Shown: positions 1-8,329, counted from the first letter of the stretch. The stretch: 64,000 bases of DNA from Bacillota bacterium (GCA_023439185.1 JAEXOR010000050.1:56475-120474), one strand, 5' to 3'. Notes: a model not told the origin generated them from the sequence alone. Program-made: numbers and translations.

Positions 1-1168
1 TTTCATGGGCCAGGGTAAAAACATTGCTTAAATTGTCCTGGTAGTTCAATAATATATAGGGGTGCACCCCGTAGGGGCCCCAGGAATACGCGCCGCTGGT
101 TTTGCCCTTGTTCTCGTAAACATCCGCCCAGCCACCGTCCAGTCCCCGGGTCATGGTTTCCACATAGTCAACCCCCAACGGGGCCAGGCCTTGCTTGACT
201 AATTCCACCGCCCCGGCGTAGGGGATGTTCCACTTTACATCCTTAACCACCGGGGTGTATAAATCATAAAAGTGCAGTTCATCCAGCGCCAGCAGTTTTT
301 TGCGCAGCTCCAGGTAGCGGTGCATTTGGCCCAGGTTGCGGCGCACCGTTTGCACCAGGCTGTCGTAGACCTGCGCCGGAACATCGTCGGCAAAAAGCGA
401 CGCCTCCAGGGCGGAAGGGTATTTGCGCACCCGGGCGTAAAAAACGTCTTTTTTGATACTGGAGCCGAGGGTGGCGGCCAAGGTGTTGATTAGACTGCGG
501 TACGAGCTGTACAGAGACTGAAAGGCGTCCCGGCGCACCCGGCGGTCGCCGCTTTCCAAAAACTGAATGAACCGCCCGTGGGTGACCTGCACCTCTTCGC
601 CCTGCTCGTTTTTAATGGACGGGAAGGTCAGGTCCGCGTTGTTGAGCATCCTGAAGATGTTGGCCGAGGCCTGGGTTACTTCCTCGGCCCGGGCGATGAT
701 CTGCTCTTCGGCGGCGCTCAGCCGGTGCGGTTTTTGCCGTAAGATTTCCTCCAGGGCGAATTTGTAAAGCTCCAGCCCCGGCTCCTCCCGCCGGAAGCGC
801 TCCAGGGTTTCCGCCGGCAGGCTCAGGATTTCGGGCACAAAATAGGCGTTGGCAGCCTGCAGCCTGGTGTTCAAGCTTTCCGACCGATCGCTCAGCGCCT
901 GGTAGACGGGGTTGGCGTTATCCTCATCCCGCCTCATCCGGGCGTAGGTGTATACCTTTTCATTAATTTGTTCAACCTGTTCCTGGGTCCGGAAAGCCTC
1001 CAGCATGGTATGGGCCGATTCACCCAGCCTGCCGTTATAGGCCCCAACCGCGTCAATCATTTTTTCAACCTGGCGGAAATCCTGTTCCCACAGTTCATCC
1101 GAGGGGTAGATGTCTTCAAGCCGCCATTTATACTCCGCGGGAATTTCATTTCGAGTGGGCAGATTCAT
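1..1168 (-). CDS. pepF: Oligoendopeptidase F, N-terminal part (cut by window edge)
   Basis: Cytosolic zinc metallopeptidase of the M3B family that degrades short peptides. Translating the minus strand from ATG at 1168 gives MNLPTRNEIPAEYKWRLEDI and an uninterrupted frame to base 1. The N-terminal alpha-helical lobe is recognisable, with the typical LEDIYPSDELW opening and the later PYGVHPYILLNY segment. The frame leaves the window at TLAHE, just where the family leads into its zinc-binding HExxH motif, so the catalytic half lies outside. A GGAGG ribosome site sits about 7 bases before the ATG. About 389 of the roughly 600 residues usual for PepF are present. The next gene diverges from it. 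The family assignment is firm; the completeness of the gene cannot be judged. Confidence 0.9.
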   Translation of the reverse strand, partial: MNLPTRNEIPAEYKWRLEDIYPSDELWEQDFRQVEKMIDAVGAYNGRLGESAHTMLEAFRTQEQVEQINEKVYTYARMRRDEDNANPVYQALSDRSESLNTRLQAANAYFVPEILSLPAETLERFRREEPGLELYKFALEEILRQKPHRLSAAEEQIIARAEEVTQASANIFRMLNNADLTFPSIKNEQGEEVQVTHGRFIQFLESGDRRVRRDAFQSLYSSYRSLINTLAATLGSSIKKDVFYARVRKYPSALEASLFADDVPAQVYDSLVQTVRRNLGQMHRYLELRKKLLALDELHFYDLYTPVVKDVKWNIPYAGAVELVKQGLAPLGVDYVETMTRGLDGGWADVYENKGKTSGAYSWGPYGVHPYILLNYQDNLSNVFTLAHE

Positions 1169-1280
1169 TTTTTGAACCTCCAATTCTTTAAATATTATAG
1201 AAGGAAACCGGCGCCGGCCTATTGAATGCTATTATGTCCGGCCATGAAAACATTAGTATCGGGGACGGTGAGCGTAACCA

Positions 1281-1931
1281 TTGAAAACTTTCGGATTGTT
1301 TTTGATTTTCTCCCTGCTGCTGCGCAACCCCTTGCTGGCGCTGCTGGTGATTATAATAATATATGTGATCATCGACCGCAGCTTTATCGGAATCCTGCCT
1401 GATTTTATGGCTCCTTTGCGGCACAGGAGAAATATGGTTGAACTGCGGCGTCAAATACAGGTTAACCCACATAACGCCAATGCGCAACTGGAACTTGGCG
1501 AAGCCAGTTTTTTGAGCGGACGGTACCAAGAGGCGGTTGAGTACTTGGAACAGGCGCTGGTTAAAATGGATGATTCGGCGCTGGCCCGGTATTACCTGGG
1601 CGCGGCCTTTTTTCACCTGGGCCGGCGGGAAGAAAGCCTGGAGCAGCTAAACGAAGCAATCCGGTTGAACCCCAAAATAGCCCACGGTTACCCCTACCTT
1701 TACCTTCTTAGGCACGAGTATTCCAGTGAACTGGTGGAAAATTTATTACGGTACGGTGCGGTGAAAACTTTCTTTGAGGCCGGCAAGTATTTCAAAGAAA
1801 CCGGCAACCGGGAAGACGCCGACAGGTTCTTTGACGAGGTGTTGGACGCTTACCGCTTGTCCTCACCCACCATGCGGAGGAATTTCAGGAATATGTATCT
1901 TTATACCAAACTGTTCGGGAAAAGCAAATAG
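1281..1931 (+). CDS. Membrane-anchored TPR protein (parent of two broken copies)
   Basis: 216 residues. The first 30 are strongly hydrophobic (LFLIFSLLLRNPLLALLVII), which suggests a membrane anchor. TPR-like helices follow at about 60-140, with the signature ARYYLGAAFFHLGRREESLE and NAQLELGEASFLSGRYQEAV. TPRs mediate protein-protein contacts; no partner is visible. The start is TTG at 1281, preceded by GGTGAG. Parts of this gene recur at 7866-8245 and 10690-10857, where they are truncated, so this is the only full-length copy. A strong hairpin follows the stop. The exact function is unknown. Confidence 0.75.
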   Translation: MKTFGLFLIFSLLLRNPLLALLVIIIIYVIIDRSFIGILPDFMAPLRHRRNMVELRRQIQVNPHNANAQLELGEASFLSGRYQEAVEYLEQALVKMDDSALARYYLGAAFFHLGRREESLEQLNEAIRLNPKIAHGYPYLYLLRHEYSSELVENLLRYGAVKTFFEAGKYFKETGNREDADRFFDEVLDAYRLSSPTMRRNFRNMYLYTKLFGKSK

Positions 1932-1935
1932 CTAC

Positions 1936-1992
1936 AAAAAAAGGGCTACTGCACTTCGAACACCGGGTTTTGTTGTGCAGCAGCCCTTTTTA
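1936..1992 (+). terminator. Intrinsic terminator, probably bidirectional
   Basis: The arms GGGCTACTGCAC and GTGCAGCAGCCC form a long stem. There is an A-run before it and a T-run after it, so it can terminate both the TPR gene and leftward transcription. A near-identical hairpin, including the inner CACTTCGAACACC, recurs at 23386-23441. Confidence 0.8.
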
Positions 1993-2039
1993 GATTATTT
2001 TTAGTGACCAAGCCGTTGTCATATTAAAATCCACCAATA

Positions 2040-2285
2040 TCAAAAGATTTTAATCATACTAAAAAACAAAGTTATAATTATATAGATTAATATTAGGCCA
2101 CTAATAGCTCTATACTTATTTCTTAATAAAAACACTATAATTAGAAATATAAGCACCAATAAATATCTTGCATAGACATCTGGTATTTCAAGGATAAAAA
2201 ATAAATTACTGAAAATCATATTTACTACATAAACCATCAATATTATTAATATGTTATTAATAATATTACATATCCTAGGTGACAT
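2040..2285 (-). CDS. Small hydrophobic membrane protein, unknown function
   Basis: 81 residues, almost entirely hydrophobic, with two or three predicted membrane spans (for example YLLVLIFLIIVFLLRNKYRA and SGLILIYIIITLFFSMIKIF). I do not recognise a family. It is much more AT-rich than the flanking TPR gene and lies between that gene's terminator and an IS remnant, which fits an acquired segment. There is a reasonable GGGAGATGAGTT stretch upstream of the ATG. It could also be a degraded end of a larger membrane protein. Confidence 0.4.
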   Translation of the reverse strand: MSPRICNIINNILIILMVYVVNMIFSNLFFILEIPDVYARYLLVLIFLIIVFLLRNKYRAISGLILIYIIITLFFSMIKIF

Positions 2286-2289
2286 TTAA

Positions 2290-2500
2290 CTCATCTCCCG
2301 TTTAGAAAGTTTATTTCAAGTGGGTGATTATATTGTCAATAGCAACTTCTGCAACTGCTAGATACAAAAGGTGCTTGCAACAGTTTTTGAAGTTTTTTGC
2401 TTTCAAAAGCTAAAGCTTTTAATATACTGGCTATTTTCTGTCTAAATAATCATTCAAAACATACTTTTATGTGAGTATTGGGTTAGCCCCGCAGCGCATA
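2290..2500. other. Gene-free AT-rich gap
   Basis: I see no convincing gene. The only candidate is a 26-codon frame from TTG at about 2334, with no recognised family. The gap separates the small membrane protein from the IS1595 remnant. Confidence 0.4.
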
Positions 2501-2501
2501 A

Positions 2502-2895
2502 TTATGCAGTAAAAACACCATAAGTAATCGTATCGGTTAATACACAAGCGACTAACAGACGTGAACGACTATCCCACAAACTGGCGACGGTTAGTTCTAA
2601 ACAGAATTCGTTTAAGTAAGCCTGAAAATGCTTGGGAGGCAGACCGTGAAACGTACCACCAATAAAGGCTTTTGCGTTGGAGATCATTCGTGTGAGCTAT
2701 TTCAAATGTTCTAGATTATCTTTGACGTTAAATTTGAGCGGTTGGTGATCGCATCTCTTTAACATCCGGAATAGCCTACGCTTGTTAAAGCAATATCTCA
2801 ACTAGCACCGGCGTCTATTCCTTACCCCGACCACATTCACTGTCTTCGGTCGGAGCATCAAAGAAAGCACCGCCGAGTTCAACCAATTGATAGTT
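2502..2895 (-). pseudogene. IS1595-family (ISXO2-like) transposase remnant
   Basis: The minus strand shows the C-terminal half of an IS1595-type transposase in pieces. Upstream, LVELGGAFFDAPTEDSECGR and then RRR/TPVLVEI resemble the family's catalytic DDE core; SNAKAFIGGTFHGLPPKHFQ and AYLNEFC match its C-terminal signature. The frame then shifts: FRTNRRQF lies in another frame, and LLVACVLTDTITYG lies back in the first. At least three frameshifts and internal stops are needed to join these parts, and the N-terminal helix-turn-helix and zinc-ribbon half is missing. It is a dead transposon fragment in an IS graveyard. Confidence 0.7.
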
Positions 2896-2928
2896 GGGAC
2901 CAATACATTAATTATAGCACAGAAAGCC

Positions 2929-3490
2929 TTAAAAACCCAGAGTTTTCAAGGCTTTGCGGGGATTTTTTATCCTGATTTTGGGTTGGTATTCTGTGTCGTT
3001 TTTAGCTATGTGATCCTCCTCCCAATCAGTTCCTCCCGTCTCAATTTCAATTCCACTCTCGCCCCGCCTAAAAGGATGGACAACTTTTCGTCCGTAAGCG
3101 TAAAGGTCTGCTCCTCTCCAGACGCCGGCCATCGAAATGTCCTTTCTCCAGACGCTTGAAATACAGCCAGAATCCATCACCGTCCCATTCCAGTATCTTA
3201 ACGCGATCCCGACTCCTGTTGCAGAACACAAACACCGCCCCGTCAAACGGGTCAAGTTTGAAGCTGCCTTCTACAATGGCAGCGAGTCCGTTGATATTCT
3301 TCCGCATATCTGTCTGACCGCAAGCGAGAAACACGCGCTTACCGGAGAAGCTCAGCATGACCGTTTAAGCGCCGCAAGCAATACGGCTATTTTCTCTGCC
3401 GGATACCCCGCTGTCCGCAACGATCCGCATTCCTGCAAGAGCAATGCGAATTTCGCCTTGTCCGCCATTTTCCTGAAACGGTAGCCGTTC
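2929..3490 (-). pseudogene. IS66-family remnant (tnpB with frameshift, tail of tnpA)
   Basis: From ATG at 3358 the minus strand reads MLSFSGKRVFLACGQTDMRK and then GLAAIVEGSFKLDPF, FVFCNRSRDRVKILEWDGDG and FWLYFKRLEKGHFD. This is the standard IS66 Orf2 (TnpB) sequence. A frameshift follows, and the rest (EEQTFTLTDEKLSILLGG) is in another frame. Just upstream, IRIALAGMRIVADSGVSGRE and AVLLAALKRSC match the end of IS66 Orf1 (TnpA), overlapping the tnpB start as in intact elements. The large TnpC transposase is absent. Homology blends into non-element DNA near 2929. Confidence 0.8.
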
Positions 3491-3662
3491 ATGTGCTTCT
3501 AGCAATTTTCAATTCAGCAAAGCCCAGTGGGATCAAGCATAAAGTATATAAAACATGAGTGTCATCTTCGATAAAACTCTAGACGGAAACTGAAGAAAAG
3601 AAATTGTTTTTACAATGGGTTTTAATCCCATCATAGTGATGTATTGTATGTCCTGTAACTTA
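3491..3662. other. Gap between IS66 remnant and terminator
   Basis: AT-rich, with no open frame of interest. It probably holds the scrambled rest of the IS66 element; I see no terminal inverted repeat. Confidence 0.4.
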
Positions 3663-3701
3663 AACAAAACCCTTGAAACCTCCTACCAGGAGGCGCAAGG
3701 G
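3663..3701 (-). terminator. Intrinsic terminator of the secreted-protein gene
   Basis: Read on the minus strand: CCCTTG, CG, CCTCCT, GGT, AGGAGG, TTT, CAAGGG, then TTTTGTTT. The two nested stems and T-rich tract lie about 80 bases past the stop codon of the 3781-4590 gene. Confidence 0.75.
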
Positions 3702-3780
3702 CTAGTTTGCTTGCTCGCGTTATCTAGAACTTCGTTAGTTTTTGAAAACTGTCAATGAGGTCTTGTCAAATTTTCAATCT

Positions 3781-4590
3781 TTAGTTCCATTTTAAATTAA
3801 TTTGATTATAATTTACACCGAAGCCACCTGGCTTTGGTGTCCACTGACCCCATACGTCTCCATCACAAAGATTTGCTGCTGCCTGATCCAAATAATGATT
3901 GCAATCTACTGCTGCTGAAACACCAAACCGTAGAGCATAACTACGACCAGCAGTAAGTGTTACCGTAATAGAATCATTTATTGTTCCGGTTTGTGGGGTC
4001 ATATAACCGGTTAATACTTTGTCAAATAATGCTTTGCCACCAATATCACTATATGTGTTTAAGTCATAAATAGATACTCTAACTTTCCCTGCAGCGGTGG
4101 AATTCCTTGTTGGCAGTAATGTTTGTAATTGGGCCTTCCAATTCCCTTTGAATGTAATAGTTGCAGATCGCGAACCTGATCCGGAAATCTTTATTTCATT
4201 ACCAACCCACGCCCAACTACCTGCTTCGCCTACCGCCATCATGTATACACCAGCATCAGCCCAACCTGGTTCATTAGCATAACCAAATCCAATACCATAT
4301 GTGCCAAATCCTTGACCATCTTCACCACTGTTACCAGCATTACCCCAAGAAAATGTTTTGTTAGTACCTATAGGTACATCAATAACACTATCTATTGTAA
4401 TATCCTGAATTGAGATTGAATTTGGATCAAAATTCAGGTCTTTTTTTATTCCAGCTTCATTCATATCTTTTTCCATTTGCTTTAATATATCCTCTGAAGT
4501 TGTATTTATATCATTCATTGCATAAACAGGTGTATTAAGAAAAAAGCATAGTGTAATTATCACTAATATTATAACTTTACTCTTACGCAT
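3781..4590 (-). CDS. Secreted protein of unknown function
   Basis: 269 residues. A classical signal peptide (MRKSKVIILVIITLCFFLNT followed by PVYA) predicts export. The mature part begins with an acidic helical stretch and then becomes Gly/Ser/Thr-rich and beta-like (GFGTYGIGFGYANEPGWADA, KISGSGSRSATITFKGNWKA). Two cysteines near the C-terminus (VDCNHYL, NLCDGDVW) could form a disulfide. I do not recognise a family; it could be a cell-surface or biofilm protein. An AAGGAGG ribosome site lies just upstream, with its own terminator downstream. The gene is AT-rich compared with the adjacent agr genes. It stands directly downstream of the agr locus, so it may be a quorum-regulated product, but no shared operator is evident. 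Confidence 0.65.
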   Translation of the reverse strand: MRKSKVIILVIITLCFFLNTPVYAMNDINTTSEDILKQMEKDMNEAGIKKDLNFDPNSISIQDITIDSVIDVPIGTNKTFSWGNAGNSGEDGQGFGTYGIGFGYANEPGWADAGVYMMAVGEAGSWAWVGNEIKISGSGSRSATITFKGNWKAQLQTLLPTRNSTAAGKVRVSIYDLNTYSDIGGKALFDKVLTGYMTPQTGTINDSITVTLTAGRSYALRFGVSAAVDCNHYLDQAAANLCDGDVWGQWTPKPGGFGVNYNQINLKWN

Positions 4591-5014
4591 CTAGAGGCCT
4601 CCTTTTTAACTTTTTAAAATATCGCAGATTAAGTTTTTTAAATTAATCTTATGACTGTTGTAATAGTGGTTATGAATAGGCCCATGCCATAAAATTGCAA
4701 GGTCTGTACCCAGCTTGCTTACCGAATAACTATTACTTTCTTTTGGAGAGAGTCTTGGATTAACAATTTAACATACTTATTCACCCCTATCATTATTATT
4801 AATAAAACTGCGTCATAAAAAAAAGGCACAGTTTTTTCTTTTTAAATTAATCACTCTATCACTTAAAATTTAAACATCACTGCGCCTTCTAAATTGTGAA
4901 TTCATTCTACCTGCCATAAAAATACACGTCAACCACCCTCGCCCAGAAAGTGGATATCCTTGCCTGAAACCTGCTTTTGGCCATTTGAAATTTTATTGTA
5001 TAAAACGGTACTGC
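4591..5014. promoter_or_regulatory. Intergenic region with likely promoter of the secreted-protein gene
   Basis: About 420 AT-rich bases without a gene. It must carry the leftward promoter of the secreted-protein gene, but I cannot fix a -35/-10 pair confidently. A weak hairpin (AAAACTG...CAGTTTT around 4805-4836) is visible. Confidence 0.3.
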
Positions 5015-5044
5015 GAAAAAAGAAGGGCGCCTTTACAGCCCTTC
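5015..5044 (-). terminator. Intrinsic terminator of the agr operon
   Basis: On the minus strand GAAGGGC and GCCCTTC pair around a 9-base loop and are followed by six Ts. It lies immediately after the agrA stop codon. Confidence 0.85.
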
Positions 5045-5045
5045 C

Positions 5046-5804
5046 CTAACCGCCTGGCATTGCCAGCATTTTTTCCAGTACCCTGGCTCTCTTTGCAACC
5101 ATTAATGCCGTTTTTTCTGTGACGGTAAAACTAATCTCATAGCCGTTTCTGCCCCGGGGGTAAATCTCCTTAATCATATTCAAGTTTATAATAAAGGACC
5201 GGTGGGAACGGAAAAAGGTTCTGCCGATTAGCCTTGCCTCAATGCTGTTCAGGCTTTCCGTGATGCTAAGTTTATCTTTTCTGGTAATAATAATGGTTTT
5301 CTCCTCTTCCGTGGTGATAAAAATAATGTCTTGGATATTTATAAAGATCAGCTTTTCATTCTGCCTGATCACAAATCTGACGGAGCTTGTTTTTCCAATT
5401 GCGGGTGAAGCGAAGCGGTTTGTTGGAACAGGTGTTCTTTTTGCATCCTGTTGTTTGATCCTTTCCATGGTCCTTTTAATGCGCTCCAGTTTAAATGGTT
5501 TAACCAGATAATCAAAAGCATAAACTTCGAAAGCTTCATGGGTGTAGTCATCGTGAGCGGTGGCAAAAATCAATATGGTCCGGGGATTAATGTCGCATAT
5601 TTCCCGCGCCAGATCCACACCGTTTTTTCCCGGCAATTCAATGTCGATAAAGACTACCCGGGGATGCAGCTTTTTCATCATTTCCAACGCCGTTATGCCG
5701 TCCCCGGCTTCTCCCAACACTTCCACATCGGGTATTTGTGACAGTGTCTTCTTGAGTATATGGCGCATGGCCGGGTCGTCTTCGGCAATCAATACCGATA
5801 ACAT
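5046..5804 (-). CDS. agrA: LytTR response regulator (AgrA-like)
   Basis: 252 residues from ATG 5804. An N-terminal receiver domain (about 1-120) carries the acidic pair in LIAEDD, the phosphoacceptor Asp in VVFIDIELPG, the conserved Thr/Ser region FATAHDD and the Lys in YLVKPF. A LytTR DNA-binding domain follows (about 145-245), with FINIQDIIFITTEEEKTII and FFRSHRSFIINLNMIKEIYP. LytTR regulators bind direct repeats and are activated by AgrC-type kinases. It is the last gene of the agrC-agrB-agrD-agrA set and lies 26 bases after agrD. An in-frame TTG 12 bases upstream is possible, but the ATG fits the receiver start better. Which promoters it controls is unknown; the repeats at 9.1, 13.4 and 23.3 kb are candidates. 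Confidence 0.9.
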   Translation of the reverse strand: MLSVLIAEDDPAMRHILKKTLSQIPDVEVLGEAGDGITALEMMKKLHPRVVFIDIELPGKNGVDLAREICDINPRTILIFATAHDDYTHEAFEVYAFDYLVKPFKLERIKRTMERIKQQDAKRTPVPTNRFASPAIGKTSSVRFVIRQNEKLIFINIQDIIFITTEEEKTIIITRKDKLSITESLNSIEARLIGRTFFRSHRSFIINLNMIKEIYPRGRNGYEISFTVTEKTALMVAKRARVLEKMLAMPGG

Positions 5805-5830
5805 GATTTGCCACAAACCTTTCCGTCAAC

Positions 5831-5956
5831 TTATTTTTTCACCGGCGGCACCGGCTGGTATACAGTAAAAAAGCTGGCCGGTTTAATGCCGATACCTGCT
5901 ATAATCAAGGCCGTCAATATTACAGGAGTGTAAAGCAATTTCTTCAGCAAACGCAT
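5831..5956 (-). CDS. agrD: AgrD-like cyclic lactone autoinducer prepeptide (41 aa)
   Basis: Translating the minus strand from ATG 5956 gives a 41-residue peptide. It has a basic amphipathic N-terminal leader (MRLLKKLLYTPVILTALIIA), a central segment GIGIKPASFFTV and the charged tail YQPVPPVKK. This is the AgrD layout: leader, pheromone core, then a tail of the [DY][EQ]PxxP type that AgrB removes. By analogy, cleavage falls between Val32 and Tyr33. The ring would then be the five residues Ser-Phe-Phe-Thr-Val, closed through the Ser28 hydroxyl as a lactone rather than the usual Cys thiolactone. The ribosome site AAGGGGGG lies inside agrB, which overlaps agrD in another frame. The layout is read directly; processing is inferred from the family. 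Confidence 0.88.
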   Translation of the reverse strand: MRLLKKLLYTPVILTALIIAGIGIKPASFFTVYQPVPPVKK

Positions 5957-6599
5957 CGTCTTCACCCCCCTTGCCCGTTAATTTAATCATAAACCCGTCG
6001 GCACGGGCCACCAACCCGTAACCCCACGGGGTAAAGCTTATGGTTTGCGTGGTCAGGGCTAAAAGAGCGGCCAGCATAAGGGAACAGTTTCCCCAATCTG
6101 CCAAGTGTATGATTAGCCCGGCCCAAAGTAACAGGTACAGTAGGGACAAGGTTTTAAACATGTTTATTTCCCGCTTTCCGTCCAGAACGCGATAGGGTAC
6201 TTCCCCAGGCGCCCATTTAACGGTGCAGGCAGCCGACATAATGATAACAATACCGGCCATGATCTTAAGCAAGTGCAGCGTTGTCAGGCCGGCTGTGTTT
6301 GCCGCCGCCAGGCCGATAAACAGGTACATTGTTACCCCCAGGACCAGGCAGCGCCAGTAACCGGTACAGTGGCCGCCGCCGCTCAGCAGGCGAAAAAGGC
6401 CGGCGGCAGCCAGCGCCAAGGCTACCTGGGATACAATGTTTAACAGGTAAGCCAGGGTAAAAAGTACCGCTCCCTTAATTAGCATGCCCATAATTATTTC
6501 CAGGCCATAGCGCAACTGGTCCACTTTGTCCTCTTCCAGGCCGGTAGCCTGCGCCATATGTAAAGCGGCTGCACCGGCCAGTTTGTTTAAATCAATCAT
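5883..6599 (-). CDS. agrB: AgrB-like membrane peptidase processing the autoinducer
   Basis: 238 residues, several membrane spans. AgrB cleaves the AgrD tail and cyclises the core at the membrane. The catalytic His and Cys of the family are visible in LLSGGGHCTGYWRCL (GGxH and the downstream Cys). It begins 14 bases after agrC. Its last roughly 25 residues (after KLTGKGG) overlap the start of agrD in another frame and look unlike AgrB. One more G in the run of six Gs at about 5966-5971 would end the protein at KGG with a stop, the more usual AgrB end. That may be a sequencing or real slippage feature. The active site is intact, so it is probably functional. Confidence 0.88.
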   Translation of the reverse strand: MIDLNKLAGAAALHMAQATGLEEDKVDQLRYGLEIIMGMLIKGAVLFTLAYLLNIVSQVALALAAAGLFRLLSGGGHCTGYWRCLVLGVTMYLFIGLAAANTAGLTTLHLLKIMAGIVIIMSAACTVKWAPGEVPYRVLDGKREINMFKTLSLLYLLLWAGLIIHLADWGNCSLMLAALLALTTQTISFTPWGYGLVARADGFMIKLTGKGGEDDAFAEEIALHSCNIDGLDYSRYRH

Positions 6600-6613
6600 A
6601 GCCTCTTGACTCC

Positions 6614-7864
6614 TTAATCCGGTATATATACCGAAAAAATTGTTTCGTCGCCGGTATGTTCCATGGTTACCCGACCCGAGTATTTGTCAACGATCTCTTT
6701 TACAATGGTCAGACCCAAGCCCCGGTTGTTTTCCTTGGTACTGTAATGCGGTTCGTACATTCGGTCCCGCGTTTCAGCAGGGATGGGGTCGCCCGTGTTG
6801 GCCACGGTGAATACATATTCCCCTGGTTCCCGGGAAATCTCCAGCCTCACCAAGCGGCGTTCCCCTGCATAAGCGACCACTGCATCAATGGCGTTGTCCA
6901 GCAGGTTGCCCAGCAGGGAGTTGGCCTCCATGGTGCTTAATGATAAACCTTGCAGGCTACAGTCCACCTGAATGCTGAAAGGTACACCCCGGGCTTCAGC
7001 CTGTCCCGCCTTGGCAAAAAGCATGGCGCTGATGCCGGGATTGTCGGTTTTAACCACTTCCGCCGGGTTGGTGATCTCTAAAAACATCTGCTCCACATAA
7101 TCACGGGCTTCATTAAAAGAACCGACCTCAAGGAGCCCGTAAACCGCCTGCAGATGGTGGTTGTAGTCATGGCGCTGCTTTCTAATGGTCTTGATTAACT
7201 TGTCCAGTTGGGTAATGGTTTCCCCGGCTTTACGGGCCTCGAATTCTTTTTCTTTTAAAACGGATATTCTTCTTAACGCACCAATTGAAAGCACTGTTAC
7301 GGCAACAAGCATCAAACTAAATGAGACCGTGATCAAATGTAAGTATCTATTAGCCAAGGCTCCTGTTTGGGAAAAGAATAAAGTCAGATTTAATATTGCC
7401 AGCAGCAGTACAGGAAATAAAACCAGTACATATAAACTTAAAAATGTCTTTTTGGCCTTTATTCCGATATCGTCTCCGGAAGTCCGTTCTTTTGTTGCAG
7501 CGTCATAATTAAGTAAGTGAAAATTATACCGCCGGCAGACGATGATAATCAACAGAATAATCGCTGCTTGCGGCAGAAAGACAATGATCCGGATGCGGTC
7601 GCTGGCAAAAATGTCCTGCAAGGAATAACCGGTAATACTTAATAGCGGAGGTATAATGGCGGCATCCAGCGTCGCATAAATTACAAGACCAAGTAGGGCG
7701 ATAACGGCGCTTCTGCGTAAAGATATACCGGTGACAAGTTTAATGATGAGAATGTAAATAGCTGCCTGCGCCAAACTGTGCAGCCCGAAGGGTATGGGAG
7801 TAAGCCTGATGAAATAGGAAGATGCCGCTTGGGCAACGCTAATCATAATTAAATGCGGCGGCAT
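6614..7864 (-). CDS. agrC: AgrC-like sensor histidine kinase lacking its first membrane segment
   Basis: From ATG 7864 (MPPHLIMISVAQAASSYFIR) the frame encodes about 416 residues: several membrane helices to about residue 190, a coiled linker, the His motif KQRHDYNHHLQAVYGLLEVG, and a GHKL ATPase domain with LLGNLLDNAIDAV (N-box) and NNRGLGLTIVKEIV (G-box). This is the AgrC/SpoOB-type kinase fold that senses the Agr peptide. Homology to the start of such kinases is missing. The first membrane segment is replaced at about 7865 by an antiparallel piece of the TPR gene, and the open frame merely continues antisense through it to 8029. No ribosome site precedes ATG 7864, and a leftward terminator stands upstream at 8264-8300. 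The protein is therefore decapitated or fused, and its sensing ability is doubtful. The kinase core is intact. Confidence 0.8.
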   Translation of the reverse strand: MPPHLIMISVAQAASSYFIRLTPIPFGLHSLAQAAIYILIIKLVTGISLRRSAVIALLGLVIYATLDAAIIPPLLSITGYSLQDIFASDRIRIIVFLPQAAIILLIIIVCRRYNFHLLNYDAATKERTSGDDIGIKAKKTFLSLYVLVLFPVLLLAILNLTLFFSQTGALANRYLHLITVSFSLMLVAVTVLSIGALRRISVLKEKEFEARKAGETITQLDKLIKTIRKQRHDYNHHLQAVYGLLEVGSFNEARDYVEQMFLEITNPAEVVKTDNPGISAMLFAKAGQAEARGVPFSIQVDCSLQGLSLSTMEANSLLGNLLDNAIDAVVAYAGERRLVRLEISREPGEYVFTVANTGDPIPAETRDRMYEPHYSTKENNRGLGLTIVKEIVDKYSGRVTMEHTGDETIFSVYIPD

Positions 7865-7865
7865 T

Positions 7866-8245
7866 ATTTGCTGGTTAAAATGGACGATTCGGCGCTGGCC
7901 CGGTACTACCTGGGCGCGACCTATTTTCATCTGGGCCAACGGGAAGAAAGCCTGGAACAATTCAATGAAGCAATCCGGTTGAACCCCAAAATAGCCCACG
8001 GTTACCCCTACCTTTACCTTCTTAGGCATGAGTATTCCGGTGAACTGGTGGAAAATTTATTGCGGTACGGCGCGGTGAAAACTTTTTTTGAGGCCGGCAA
8101 ATATTTCAAAGAAACCGGCAACCGGGAAGATGCCGACAGGTTCTTCGACGAGGTGCTGGACGCCTACCGCTTGTCTTCGCCCACTATGCGGAGGAATTTT
8201 AGGAATATGTACCTTTACGCCAAGCTGTTCGGGAAAAGCAAATAG
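7866..8245 (+). pseudogene. Second, 5'-truncated copy of the TPR gene
   Basis: From CTGGTTAAAATGGA at about 7869 the sequence matches 1555-1931 of the intact TPR gene almost base for base up to the same stop codon. The N-terminal anchor and first repeats are missing. An accidental ATG at 7853 (MRRHYLLVKMDDSAL) opens the frame, without a ribosome site. The break coincides exactly with the loss of the agrC N-terminus, so a single rearrangement made both. The 130-residue TPR fragment might still be translated, but this copy is best called a fragment. Confidence 0.85.
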
Positions 8246-8263
8246 CCTGTTTAGGCTAAAAGC

Positions 8264-8300
8264 AAAAAAATGACCGCTCCGCATTAGCAAGGACGGTCAT
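8264..8300 (-). terminator. Leftward intrinsic terminator upstream of agrC
   Basis: ATGACCG and CGGTCAT form a stem. On the minus strand it is followed by a T-run (seven), so it stops transcription heading towards agrC. A mutated copy of the same element follows the third TPR fragment at 10861-10901. Confidence 0.65.
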
Positions 8301-8329
8301 TGGATTATATTGGTCATTCCCGCACTCTA

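Noticed and set aside
7853..8245. 130-residue TPR frame as an independent gene
   Set aside because: It is a 5'-truncated duplicate with an accidental start codon and no ribosome site.
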